A stretch of 6,483 nt of DNA from Desulfobulbaceae bacterium UBA5628 (GTDB lineage: Bacteria > Desulfobacterota > Desulfobulbia > Desulfobulbales > Desulfurivibrionaceae). The position numbers and the translations under genes were made by a program. The notes below the pieces were generated by a model that saw only the letters and a list, made by a program, of their open reading frames with translations, was not told the DNA's origin and ran no database searches. This document shows positions 1 through 6,464 of the stretch, piece after piece. Within the stretch, counting starts at the first letter, position 1; each line of letters starts with the position of its first letter. The DNA is taken from contig DIKC01000010.1 in assembly GCA_002421565.1 (NCBI GenBank), forward strand, positions 1 to 6,483, written 5' to 3'.

Positions 1-82
1 ATTCCATACGAAACGTCGAGGAGCCAAATTTTTTCAGAGCCTCCAAACTAATTAAGGCGGCTGCTTGCTGTCAAGAAGAAAA
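1..82 (-). other. Left-edge intergenic stretch, possible start of next minus-strand gene
   Basis: AT-richer stretch downstream of the ABC ATPase stop. On the minus strand there is a good Shine-Dalgarno-like GGAGG (positions 44-40) and open frames run from it to the window edge. Possible starts are a TTG at 27-25 (12 nt from the GGAGG, rather far) and an ATG at 7-5 with no nearby ribosome site. By analogy with other ABC ATPase genes, the next gene is likely the cognate ABC-2 permease, but too little sequence is present to name it. I see no convincing terminator hairpin here, which fits the operon continuing leftward. Confidence 0.25.
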
Positions 83-877
83 TCAAGAAAAATGGGGGTC
101 GGAGCTTTGCAGGGCCTGGATTACGGCCTGTAATTCATGGGAACCGGTCAGCTCCAGGAAGATTTCCTCCAGGTGGGCGGCCCCGGAACGGGCCTGGCCG
201 CGCAACTCGTTGAGAGTGCCCAGGGCGGTGAGGCGGCCGTCGGTGATGATCGCGATCCGCCGGCACAGTTCCTCGGCCACCTCCAGGGAGTGGGTGGAAA
301 GAAAGATGGTGCGGCCGGCGGCGGCATGCTGCTTGAAGATTTCCTTGACCAGGCGGGCGCTTTTGGGGTCCAGCCCGACCATCGGCTCGTCCACCACGAT
401 CAGCGGCGGCTCCAGCATGAAGGCAGCGGTGATCATCAGTTTCTGCCGCATCCCGTGGGAATAGCTTTCGATCAGGTGATCCTGGCGGGGGGCAAGGTCG
501 AAGAGTTCCAGGTATTGTGGGACATTGCGGCGGAAAATCTCGGCCGGTAGGGTGTAAAGCCCGGCCATGAACTGGAGGAATTCCAGGCCGGTGAGTTTTT
601 CATAAAGAAAGGGGCGATCCGGGATGTAGCCGGTTTCCTGCTTGCAGCGGGCGGTATCCCGCGCCAGGTCGCGGCCGTTGATCAGGACCGCGCCGTGGTC
701 GGGCTTGAGCAGGCCGACCAGCATCTTGATGGTGGTGGTCTTGCCTGCCCCGTTGGGGCCGAGGAAACCGAATATTTCCCCCTTGCCGACGCTCAGGCTG
801 AGATCATCCACCGCCGGCAGGCCGCCGAAGTTCTTGCTCAAGTGGCTGATGGTCAGTACCGGGGTTTCATCGGCCAT
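83..877 (-). CDS. ABC transporter ATP-binding protein (ABC-2 / CcmA-like exporter type)
   Basis: Cytoplasmic nucleotide-binding subunit, 264 aa, that would power a separate membrane permease. A full single ABC domain is visible: Walker A GPNGAGKTT (residues 40-48), Q-loop region GYIPDRPFLY (83-92), signature SYSHGMRQKL (138-147, a variant of LSGGQ), Walker B LIVVDE (159-164) with catalytic Glu164, D-loop GLDP (168-171) and switch His196. The Q-loop carries Asp86 where many importers have Gln; the acidic form is common in ABC-2-type exporters. The signature's HGM form also fits drug, polysaccharide or lipid exporters rather than importers. There are no membrane segments, so a partner permease is required and probably lies off the left edge. 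The ATG at 877 is supported by AGGAG 6 nt upstream, inside the last codons of the transglutaminase gene, which lies 3 nt upstream. The exported substrate cannot be told from this subunit alone. Confidence 0.93.
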   Translation of the reverse strand: MADETPVLTISHLSKNFGGLPAVDDLSLSVGKGEIFGFLGPNGAGKTTTIKMLVGLLKPDHGAVLINGRDLARDTARCKQETGYIPDRPFLYEKLTGLEFLQFMAGLYTLPAEIFRRNVPQYLELFDLAPRQDHLIESYSHGMRQKLMITAAFMLEPPLIVVDEPMVGLDPKSARLVKEIFKQHAAAGRTIFLSTHSLEVAEELCRRIAIITDGRLTALGTLNELRGQARSGAAHLEEIFLELTGSHELQAVIQALQSSDPHFS

Positions 878-880
878 TGT

Positions 881-2314
881 TCACTCCTCTTGGGTGCTGA
901 TTTGCAGTTGATTGAGCAGGGCGCCGATTCGCACCATCTCCTTGGTTTCGCCGACCACGAACCGGAGATGGGTGAGATCGGCGGGCAGTTGCTTGAAGGT
1001 GGGATCGACGCTGAGCCACTCCCGGTCGAGACAGACCTCGTTCCAGGCGTGATAATAAAAGGCGTTGTTGGTGAAATAGACCCCGGCCGCGATCCGGGTG
1101 GGCAGGCCCACGGCCCGAGCCAGGGCGGCGAAGAGAGCTGCGTGTTCGTTGCAGTCGCCGATTTTGTTGGCCAGCACCGTGCGGGCGTCGGGAATGCCCA
1201 GCACCGGCCGCTTTTCCAGGTTGTCGTAAACCCAGGCGGAGAGGGCGGCCAGCTTGTCCGGCCAGGTGGTAATCCCGGCCGTGATTTGGCGGGCCAGGGC
1301 GGTTATGGCCGGATCATCGCTCTGGATGTATGGGGTGGCCTGTAATTCCGCTTCCCGGCCGGAGCAGGGGATGGCCTGGGGATTGATGGTTTCTCGCCTG
1401 ATGGTCAGCCAATTCCCGTCCCACTGCTGGCGGCCGCCGGCCAGATCGAAGATGCCCTCGGCCGGCAGTTGCAGACGATAGCGCATGGTAGGGCGCGTAG
1501 CCAGATCATCCGGCATCTTGCCGCTTAAAGGTACTGCTACCGCGGTCAGGATCTCCGGCCCGGCCGACGGAATATCGGTGGCCCGGAATTCCGGCTCGGC
1601 CAGAAAGACGAAACCGGCCGGCGACTCTTCCTTGATCACCTTGCCCTGCTCATCCAGCCAACTGTTGATCCGCACCCCGCTGAAACTTTCCGTAAAACGG
1701 TGGAGGTTGTGAATCCGGCCGTGGATCACCACCTTGTCCAGGCCCCGGTATTCCACCACCGTGTCCTGACCGGCCAGGGAAAGGGGATCGAAATAGGGGA
1801 TTTTGATTTTCCGGCCCACCTCCGGCTCCTGGGCCAGGAGATAGGCGCGGCGGTTGGTGGCGAGATAGGGGGCGGCAGCCAGGATGATCCGGTCGTTGAT
1901 CACCCCTTTGCCGCTGTCCAGGCTGAAAATCACCTCCCGGCCCTCAACTCTCCCCTTGGCTTCGGTGCGGTAAAGGGGCGAGGTCATGCGGAAATGGAAG
2001 TCGCGGAGGAGGGAGGCCGGGGTGAGGCGGGCGCTGACCTGGAGATGGATGGGGTGGATTTGCCCCAGGATATTGAGTCGCAGCAGGGCCTCCTGTTCGA
2101 GGAGAAAGAGGTCGTCGGCGGTTGGCGCCAGGCGGCTTTTGACGTAGCCGATCCGCTGGTTCTGGAAATAGACCCCGCTGAAGGAGGTTTCCCGGCTGCG
2201 GCTTAGGATTTCGCTTTCCCGCAACTCCAGCCGCTGGACCAGGATGTCGCGTTGGAAAAGGAGGGCCAGGAGAACCAGCCAGAGAAGCAGCACCAACAGG
2301 CGGGGAAGGTTCAT
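881..2314 (-). CDS. Membrane-anchored transglutaminase-like (papain-fold) protein
   Basis: A 477-aa protein with an uncleaved-looking N-terminal hydrophobic segment (about residues 5-20, very Leu-rich), followed by a Gln/Arg/Glu-rich stretch. This suggests a signal anchor with the bulk of the protein in the periplasm. Residues ~45-320 are a mostly beta-type region I do not recognise. Residues ~335-450 form a transglutaminase-like core: GDCNEHAALFAALAR (386-400) holds the nucleophile Cys388, YYHAWNEV (420-427) holds His422, and WLSVDPTF (433-440) holds Asp437. This is the complete Cys-His-Asp triad, so an active enzyme is expected. In this superfamily the activity may be proteolysis, amidation or cross-linking; the bacterial substrate is usually unknown. 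The start lies 3 nt after the stress-protein stop and lacks a strong ribosome site, so translation is probably coupled. Its 3' end carries the ribosome site of the ABC ATPase gene. Confidence 0.9.
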   Translation of the reverse strand: MNLPRLLVLLLWLVLLALLFQRDILVQRLELRESEILSRSRETSFSGVYFQNQRIGYVKSRLAPTADDLFLLEQEALLRLNILGQIHPIHLQVSARLTPASLLRDFHFRMTSPLYRTEAKGRVEGREVIFSLDSGKGVINDRIILAAAPYLATNRRAYLLAQEPEVGRKIKIPYFDPLSLAGQDTVVEYRGLDKVVIHGRIHNLHRFTESFSGVRINSWLDEQGKVIKEESPAGFVFLAEPEFRATDIPSAGPEILTAVAVPLSGKMPDDLATRPTMRYRLQLPAEGIFDLAGGRQQWDGNWLTIRRETINPQAIPCSGREAELQATPYIQSDDPAITALARQITAGITTWPDKLAALSAWVYDNLEKRPVLGIPDARTVLANKIGDCNEHAALFAALARAVGLPTRIAAGVYFTNNAFYYHAWNEVCLDREWLSVDPTFKQLPADLTHLRFVVGETKEMVRIGALLNQLQISTQEE

Positions 2315-2317
2315 GGC

Positions 2318-3271
2318 TCAGCCCACGATCCAGACCGCCACTTTTTCCGCCATCAGCAACAGGCGGTCGCTGACCCCCCGGAAGATCCCCTTGCTGACCT
2401 CGCTGCCCCGGCGGCCGATGACGATGGTGCCGAAGTCGTCTTGCAGGGCCTGGCGCAGAATTCGGCGCCCGGGGTCGAGGTCCCGGAAGGTCTGGAGCCA
2501 GAAGATCCGTTCGGCCGGAAAGCCGCTGTCGATCAGGAGTTGGCGGGGGGCGTGGAAAAGGCTGTCCGGCCGGGTCAGGTGGGTATCGCACCACCCCTTG
2601 TCCCAGCGGTCGTAGTATTCCTCGGGCGGGGCGGGCGGGCGGCCGGCCAGCATCGCCACCGAATGGAAGAGGGTAATTTCCGCCCGGGGATTGTCGCGGA
2701 GGATAAAGGCCAGGTGATCCACCGCCGCCAGGGAGTTGGGGGAGCCGTCCACCGGCACCAGGAAGCGGCGGGAATCAACCTCGCCGTCGATGATCCAGAG
2801 GGGCACGTCCCGGCATTTTTCAAAAAGATCGGCGGAAACACTGCCCATGATCAGCTCTTCCAGCTTGGAGGCGCCCCGGCGGCCGAGCAGCACCGCATCA
2901 TAAAGACCGTGGCGGGCTTCGTGGAGGATGTCGGCCGATGCCCCGGCCCGGCTGGGACGGGCTTCGCTGCTGATCCGCTCGGCCGCGATTCCGGCCGCAA
3001 TCAGCGATTCGGTCGCGGTCTGGAGGTATTCCCGGCGTTCGTTCAGGTTTTTGCGGGTGGCCGGCCCCAGCATGTTGAGGCGTTCGCTTTCCGCCATCCA
3101 TTCGCTGCCCGCCGGCAGGCCGGAGGCGGGCACCACGGTCAGGAGATGGAAATGAATATCCGCCTGGCCGGGAAACAAGGCGGCGAGATAGTGCAGCGAG
3201 TGGCGGCTGTAGGGAGAGCCGTCAATCGCCACCAGGATTTTGCGGCTTGCCGGGGTGGGTGTTTCGGTCAT
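2318..3271 (-). CDS. Universal stress protein with two tandem Usp domains
   Basis: A soluble 317-aa protein made of two UspA-fold halves. Domain 1 spans about residues 11-162, beginning KILVAIDGSPYSRHSL with the GRRGASKLEELIMGSVS nucleotide-binding loop (Gly130, Gly133, Gly143, Ser144). Domain 2 spans about 169-317, beginning RFLVPVDGSPNS with a matching loop GRRGSEVSKGIFRGVSD (286-302). Both halves keep the G-x2-G-x9-G pattern associated with ATP binding, so this is likely an ATP-binding tandem Usp. Such proteins are linked to stress, starvation or envelope signalling; the specific partner is unknown. I chose the ATG at 3271 because the Usp fold starts only about 10 residues later. An upstream in-frame ATG at 3337 would add 22 low-complexity residues and lacks a ribosome site. 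The ATG at 3271 has no clear Shine-Dalgarno either (see the minus-strand promoter). It is the first gene of the minus-strand operon. Confidence 0.9.
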   Translation of the reverse strand: MTETPTPASRKILVAIDGSPYSRHSLHYLAALFPGQADIHFHLLTVVPASGLPAGSEWMAESERLNMLGPATRKNLNERREYLQTATESLIAAGIAAERISSEARPSRAGASADILHEARHGLYDAVLLGRRGASKLEELIMGSVSADLFEKCRDVPLWIIDGEVDSRRFLVPVDGSPNSLAAVDHLAFILRDNPRAEITLFHSVAMLAGRPPAPPEEYYDRWDKGWCDTHLTRPDSLFHAPRQLLIDSGFPAERIFWLQTFRDLDPGRRILRQALQDDFGTIVIGRRGSEVSKGIFRGVSDRLLLMAEKVAVWIVG

Positions 3272-3278
3272 ACTATTC

Positions 3279-3307
3279 AAAATACCATTGCCGCCCCCAA
3301 TACTCAA
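3279..3307 (-). promoter_or_regulatory. Candidate sigma70 promoter for the stress-protein operon
   Basis: Reading the minus strand, TTGAGT (3307-3302) is followed by a 17-bp spacer and TATTTT (3284-3279). Each hexamer matches 4 of 6 consensus bases. The expected transcription start is at 3272-3271, exactly at the A of the chosen ATG, which would give a leaderless mRNA. A weaker alternative lies further upstream (TTGCCT near 3408, 15-bp spacer, TATCTT near 3387-3382). It would give a leadered message that includes the 3337 ATG. Confidence 0.35.
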
Positions 3308-3330
3308 TCCCGGATCAGTTGCTTTTGCTT

Positions 3331-3359
3331 TTGACATCGGCGGCCAAAGAGGGTATTTC
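3331..3359 (+). promoter_or_regulatory. Sigma70-type promoter of the hom operon
   Basis: A perfect -35 box TTGACA (3331-3336) sits 17 bp upstream of TATTTC (3354-3359), which matches the -10 consensus at 3 of 6 positions including the key first TA. The predicted transcription start is near 3363-3366, giving a leader of roughly 55 nt before the homoserine dehydrogenase start. The leader shows no strong attenuator hairpin, T-box or obvious leader peptide. Confidence 0.6.
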
Positions 3360-3389
3360 TCCAGCGTTTGTGGTCTTTTTGAAGATAAT

Positions 3390-3408
3390 TTCAGGCAAAT
3401 TCAGGCAA
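3390..3408 (+). repeat. Short direct repeat TTCAGGCAA x2 in the hom leader
   Basis: Two exact 9-base copies (3390-3398 and 3400-3408) repeat with a 10-bp period, i.e. on the same helix face, just upstream of the hom ribosome site. This could be a regulator half-site pair or chance; no known motif is recognised. Confidence 0.4.
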
Positions 3409-3410
3409 TG

Positions 3411-3415
3411 AGGAG
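3411..3415 (+). promoter_or_regulatory. Ribosome binding site deciding the hom start
   Basis: AGGAG lies 4 nt upstream of the ATG at 3420 and only 1 nt from the ATG at 3417. The ATG at 3408 overlaps it and has no ribosome site of its own. This favours 3420 as the start. Confidence 0.6.
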
Positions 3416-3419
3416 CATG

Positions 3420-4727
3420 ATGCGGGAGATACGGGTAGGTTTGATCGGATTCGGCACGGTGGGCAGCGGCACCGCCGAGGTGTTGCGGGTGCAGGCCGAG
3501 CGTTTGCAAAAGAAAACCGGGGCAACGATTCGCCTCCACCGGGTGGCGGACATAAGCCGCGACAGCCTGCCGCCGGAATTCGCCGGGGTGGAGCTGACCA
3601 AGGATGCCAACCGGGTGACCACCGCCGCCGACATCGACATTGTGGTGGAGCTGATCGGCGGCATCGAGCCGGCCAAGAGCTTCATTCTCAAGGCCATTGC
3701 CCACGGCAAGCATGTGGTCACCGCCAACAAGGCCCTGATTTCCCAGCACGGCCGGGAGATTTTCGAGGCGGCGGCGGCCAAAAATGTCGAGGTGGGTTTC
3801 GAGGCCAGTGTCGGCGGCGGCATTCCGGTGATCAAGGCCCTCAAGGAGGGATTGGTCGCCAACCGGATCGAATCGATCCTCGGGATCATGAACGGCACCG
3901 CCAACTACATTCTCAATAAAATGACCGACGAGGGGCTGGAGTTTGCCGCCGTCCTCAAGGAGGCCCAGGCCCTGGGCTATGCCGAGGCCGATCCCACCTA
4001 CGACGTGGAAGGGATCGACACCGCCCACAAGCTGGTCATTTTGATGAGCATGGCCTACGGCACCCATGTCCGCCTCGATCAGGTGAGCACCGAGGGAATT
4101 AGCCGGATCGAGCCGATCGACATCGAGTTTGCCCGCGAGTTCGGCTACCGGATCAAGCTGCTGGCGATCAGCCATAACCACGGCGATCATATCGAGGCCC
4201 GGGTCCATCCGACCATGGTTCCGACCGGCCATCTCCTGGCCAATATCAGCGGCGCCTTCAATGCCATCCAGTTTACCGGCGACATGGTGCAGGATGTTTT
4301 GTTTTACGGGCCGGGAGCGGGCAAGATGCCCACCGGCAGCGCGGTGGCGGCGGATATCGTCGATATTGCCCGCAACCTGCTCCACGATTCGATCAATCGG
4401 GTGCCGAGCCTGGGTTATCTGCCCGCTTCCTTTAAGGAGATTTCCATTACCCCGCTGGAGAAAATCCGCTGCCCCTATTATTTCCGGGTTACGGTCAAGG
4501 AGAAGCCGGGGGTGCTTTCGACCATCAGCGGGATTCTCGGCAACCACGGGATCAGCATTCGCTCGGTGCTGCAAAAGGCGCGGGCGCGGCAGGGGATCGT
4601 GCCGGTGATGATGCGGGCCTACGAGGCGGAAGAGGCGGCGGTCAGCCGGGCCTTGGCGGAAATCGACGCCCTGGAGGTTTGCGCCGCCCCCACCGTCAAA
4701 ATCAGGATCATGGACAATGACGAATAA
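3420..4727 (+). CDS. hom: Homoserine dehydrogenase (NAD(P)-dependent, with C-terminal ACT domain)
   Basis: Cytoplasmic enzyme (EC 1.1.1.3) reducing L-aspartate 4-semialdehyde to L-homoserine, the branch step to threonine and methionine. The 435-aa length is typical of the monofunctional bacterial form; there is no aspartokinase fusion. The N-terminal Rossmann fold carries GFGTVGSG (10-17), and the conserved TANKAL motif follows (101-106). The catalytic region reads AEADPTYDVEGIDTAHKL (188-205). Glu189, Asp200 and Lys204 are the residues expected to bind homoserine and perform acid/base chemistry, Asp200/Lys204 matching the Asp-x3-Lys pair of yeast HSD. FYGPGAGKMPTGSAVAAD (295-312) is the usual family signature. 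Residues ~353-430 form an ACT domain, YYFRVTVKEKPGVLSTISG onward, where threonine commonly inhibits. Alternative starts are 3417 and 3408; an open frame back to 3240 overlaps the stress gene and the promoter and is not coding. It overlaps the next gene by 11 nt. Confidence 0.97.
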   Translation: MREIRVGLIGFGTVGSGTAEVLRVQAERLQKKTGATIRLHRVADISRDSLPPEFAGVELTKDANRVTTAADIDIVVELIGGIEPAKSFILKAIAHGKHVVTANKALISQHGREIFEAAAAKNVEVGFEASVGGGIPVIKALKEGLVANRIESILGIMNGTANYILNKMTDEGLEFAAVLKEAQALGYAEADPTYDVEGIDTAHKLVILMSMAYGTHVRLDQVSTEGISRIEPIDIEFAREFGYRIKLLAISHNHGDHIEARVHPTMVPTGHLLANISGAFNAIQFTGDMVQDVLFYGPGAGKMPTGSAVAADIVDIARNLLHDSINRVPSLGYLPASFKEISITPLEKIRCPYYFRVTVKEKPGVLSTISGILGNHGISIRSVLQKARARQGIVPVMMRAYEAEEAAVSRALAEIDALEVCAAPTVKIRIMDNDE

Positions 4728-5973
4728 GCCCGTGAAATATGTCATCCTGGTAGGCGACGGGATGGGCGATCTGCCGATTGCCGCCCTGGACGGCAAGACC
4801 CCCCTGGAGGCGGCCCCCACCCCGGTGATGGATTATCTGGCCGGCAACGGCGAGCTGTTCCGGCTCCGCACCGTGCCGCCCGGTTTCGCGCCGGGCAGCG
4901 ACGTGGCCAATCTCTCTTTGCTGGGTTATCTGCCGAGCGAGTGCTATTCCGGCCGGGCGCCATTGGAAGCGGCGAGCATGGGGGTGGAATTGCCCGCCGA
5001 TGCCATTGCCTTTCGCTGCAACTTGGTCACCCTGGAAGCAGGGCCGGGCGGCGCGCTTAAAATGGTGGATTACAGCGCCGGTCATATCGACACCGCCACG
5101 GCCGCCGTCCTGATCGAGCGGCTGGAGCGGGAACTGGGCAACGAGCAATGCCGCTTTTATCCGGGAGTGAGCTATCGCCATCTCCTGGTCTGGCGTCATC
5201 CATGCGCCGGTCTGGTCACCGCCCCGCCCCACGATCACAGCGGCCGGGATGTGGCCGCCCTCTGGCAGCGCTATCAGGCGGTGCCGAAGCTCGGGGAAGT
5301 GGTGCGCCGGGCCGGGGAGCTGCTGGCCGCGGCCCCGGAAAACCGGGAGCGGATCGCGGCCGGCCATAATCCGGCCAACGCCGTCTGGCTCTGGGGCGAG
5401 GGCAAACCCCCGGCCATGAAAACCCTGGGGGAACGGTTCGGGGTCAGCGGCGCTTTGATTTCAGCGGTTGATTTGCTCAAGGGGATCGGGGTTTACGCCG
5501 GAATGGAGATCATCAACGTAGCGGGCGCCACCGGCTATCTCGATACCAATTACGACGGCAAGGTGGCCGCCGCCTTGGACGCTTTGGATCGCCACGACCT
5601 GATTTTCGTCCATATCGAGGCCCCGGACGAGGTTTCTCATCAGGGCGATCTCGACAACAAGCTCAAGGCGATTGCCGATTTCGACCATCGGGTGGTCGGG
5701 CCGGTTTTGGAAGGCTTGCAGCGACGGGGCGACGATTTCCGGCTGGTGGTGACCATGGACCATTTCACCCCCCTGGCCACCCGCACCCACGCCGAGCAGC
5801 CGGTGCCGTTTCTGCTTTACGACTCTCGCCAGCATGTCCGCAAACCGGAAGATTGCCGGGGCTCATGCTGGCAGGAACCGTCATCCGGCGCCTATTGTGA
5901 GCGGCGGGCCGAGGAGGCGCCGCTGCTGGCCGACGGCCGCGAGTTCTTCAAGCTGATCCTGGGGCAGGGGTGA
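4717..5973 (+). CDS. ApgM-family protein: cofactor-independent phosphoglycerate mutase homolog, probable homoserine kinase analog
   Basis: A 418-aa member of the archaeal-type, 2,3-BPG-independent phosphoglycerate mutase family (alkaline phosphatase superfamily). Visible metal and catalytic residues are Asp14 in VGDGMGDLP (12-20), nucleophile-type Ser61 in GSDVANLSLLGY (60-71), Asp304 and His308 in HIEAPDEVSH (299-308), Asp348-His349 in TMDHFTPL (346-353), and His358. The two-metal set is complete, so the enzyme should be active. Family members interconvert 3- and 2-phosphoglycerate. However, relatives encoded beside hom have been annotated as functional analogs of homoserine kinase, and I recall genetic support for that in Bacteroides. 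Here the gene overlaps hom by 11 nt, with AGGA 9 nt upstream of its ATG inside hom, so the two products are made together. By context I favour homoserine phosphorylation for threonine synthesis; glycolytic mutase activity cannot be excluded from sequence alone. No thrB or thrC is in the window. Confidence 0.92.
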   Translation: MTNKPVKYVILVGDGMGDLPIAALDGKTPLEAAPTPVMDYLAGNGELFRLRTVPPGFAPGSDVANLSLLGYLPSECYSGRAPLEAASMGVELPADAIAFRCNLVTLEAGPGGALKMVDYSAGHIDTATAAVLIERLERELGNEQCRFYPGVSYRHLLVWRHPCAGLVTAPPHDHSGRDVAALWQRYQAVPKLGEVVRRAGELLAAAPENRERIAAGHNPANAVWLWGEGKPPAMKTLGERFGVSGALISAVDLLKGIGVYAGMEIINVAGATGYLDTNYDGKVAAALDALDRHDLIFVHIEAPDEVSHQGDLDNKLKAIADFDHRVVGPVLEGLQRRGDDFRLVVTMDHFTPLATRTHAEQPVPFLLYDSRQHVRKPEDCRGSCWQEPSSGAYCERRAEEAPLLADGREFFKLILGQG

Positions 5974-6428
5974 TGGCCGGGGATGAATTCGCCCTGGTTC
6001 CGCCGGTGCATCGCTGCGCCTGCCGGGTCTTGTACGGCGACACCGACGCCGGCGGAGTCGTCTATTACGCCAATTACCTGCGTTTTTTCGAGACCGGCCG
6101 GACCGAGTTCATGCGCGATCTGGCCGTGCCCTACAGCGAGTTGGAAAAAGAAGGGGTGATCCTGCCGGTGGCCGACTGCCGCATCCGCTACAAGGCCTCG
6201 GCCCGCTACGACGATCTGTTGCTGATCGAAACCGCCCTGGCCGAACTCAAGCCGGTTTCCTGCCGTTTTCACTACCGGATCAGCCGCCGGGACGACGGCA
6301 AGCTGCTGGCCCTGGGCTACACGGTCAATGTCGCGGTGGATCGCCAAGGCAAACTGAGCAAGCTACCGGCCGAGTTGCGGCAACGCCTGCAAAGCCTGGA
6401 GGGCAAAACTTTTCCCGCCGTGCCTTGA
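5973..6428 (+). CDS. ybgC: YbgC/4HBT-type hotdog acyl-CoA thioesterase
   Basis: A 151-aa single hotdog-fold protein, the normal size for the YbgC family. The diagnostic motif is YGDTDAGGVVYYANYLRFFE (21-40), with catalytic Asp25 matching Asp17 of 4-hydroxybenzoyl-CoA thioesterase, followed by the helix GRTEFMRDL. It would hydrolyse acyl-CoA or acyl-ACP thioesters in the cytoplasm. E. coli YbgC acts on short-chain acyl-CoAs and is associated with the Tol-Pal region and phospholipid enzymes, but no tol genes are present here. The ATG at 5973 shares its A with the TGA stop of the preceding gene (TGATG), a classic translational-coupling overlap. A GTG one codon earlier (5970) is possible, but the coupled ATG is more likely. 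The purine-rich GGGGCAGGGG just upstream may serve as the ribosome site. Its TGA stop lies inside the -35 box of the tRNA promoter. Confidence 0.92.
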   Translation: MAGDEFALVPPVHRCACRVLYGDTDAGGVVYYANYLRFFETGRTEFMRDLAVPYSELEKEGVILPVADCRIRYKASARYDDLLLIETALAELKPVSCRFHYRISRRDDGKLLALGYTVNVAVDRQGKLSKLPAELRQRLQSLEGKTFPAVP

Positions 6429-6452
6429 CTTTTCCGCTAAAAGGGGTATTAT
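6425..6452 (+). promoter_or_regulatory. Promoter of the initiator tRNA gene
   Basis: TTGACT (6425-6430) and TATTAT (6447-6452) are separated by 16 bp, each matching 5 of 6 consensus bases. The bases after the -10 (6453-6458, GCGCCG) form a GC-rich discriminator like those of stringently controlled stable-RNA promoters. The predicted start near 6459 leaves a leader of only about 6 nt before the tRNA. The -35 box overlaps the TGA stop (6426-6428) of the thioesterase gene. Confidence 0.75.
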
Positions 6453-6464
6453 GCGCCGATGTGA

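Noticed and set aside
21..44. Possible terminator hairpin downstream of the ABC ATPase
   Set aside because: Only a 4-bp GGAG/CTCC pairing around a long A/T loop. The A-run lies inside the loop and no T-run follows on the minus strand.
1944..2594. 216-codon minus-strand frame spanning the stress-protein/transglutaminase junction
   Set aside because: Pro/Arg-rich out-of-frame translation overlapping two well-supported genes.
2252..3334. 360-codon plus-strand open frame opposite the stress protein
   Set aside because: Low-complexity Gly/Ala/Gln/His composition typical of an antisense shadow; the minus-strand frame encodes two clear Usp domains.
3272..3337. 22-residue N-terminal extension of the stress protein from the ATG at 3337
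   Set aside because: No ribosome site, overlaps the -35 box of hom, and lies outside the Usp fold. Kept only as an alternative.
3384..3389. GATAAT as an alternative -10 box for hom
   Set aside because: It matches 5 of 6 consensus bases but has no -35 at 16-18 bp and no TGn extension; the TTGACA-17 promoter upstream is better.
3240..3419. N-terminal extension of homoserine dehydrogenase from a TTG at 3240
   Set aside because: It would run through the divergent stress gene's start, the promoter and the ribosome site, and adds 60 residues with no family similarity; the Rossmann fold begins right after 3420.
3315..4820. 501-codon open frame on the minus strand opposite homoserine dehydrogenase
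   Set aside because: It is the mirror of a certain gene with strong G/C third positions, which keeps antisense frames open. The product is His/Gly/Asp-rich with no recognisable domain and no ribosome site.
6429..6443. CTTTT-CCGCT-AAAAG hairpin as a terminator after the thioesterase
   Set aside because: Only five A/T-dominated base pairs with no following T-run; it lies in the spacer of the tRNA promoter.
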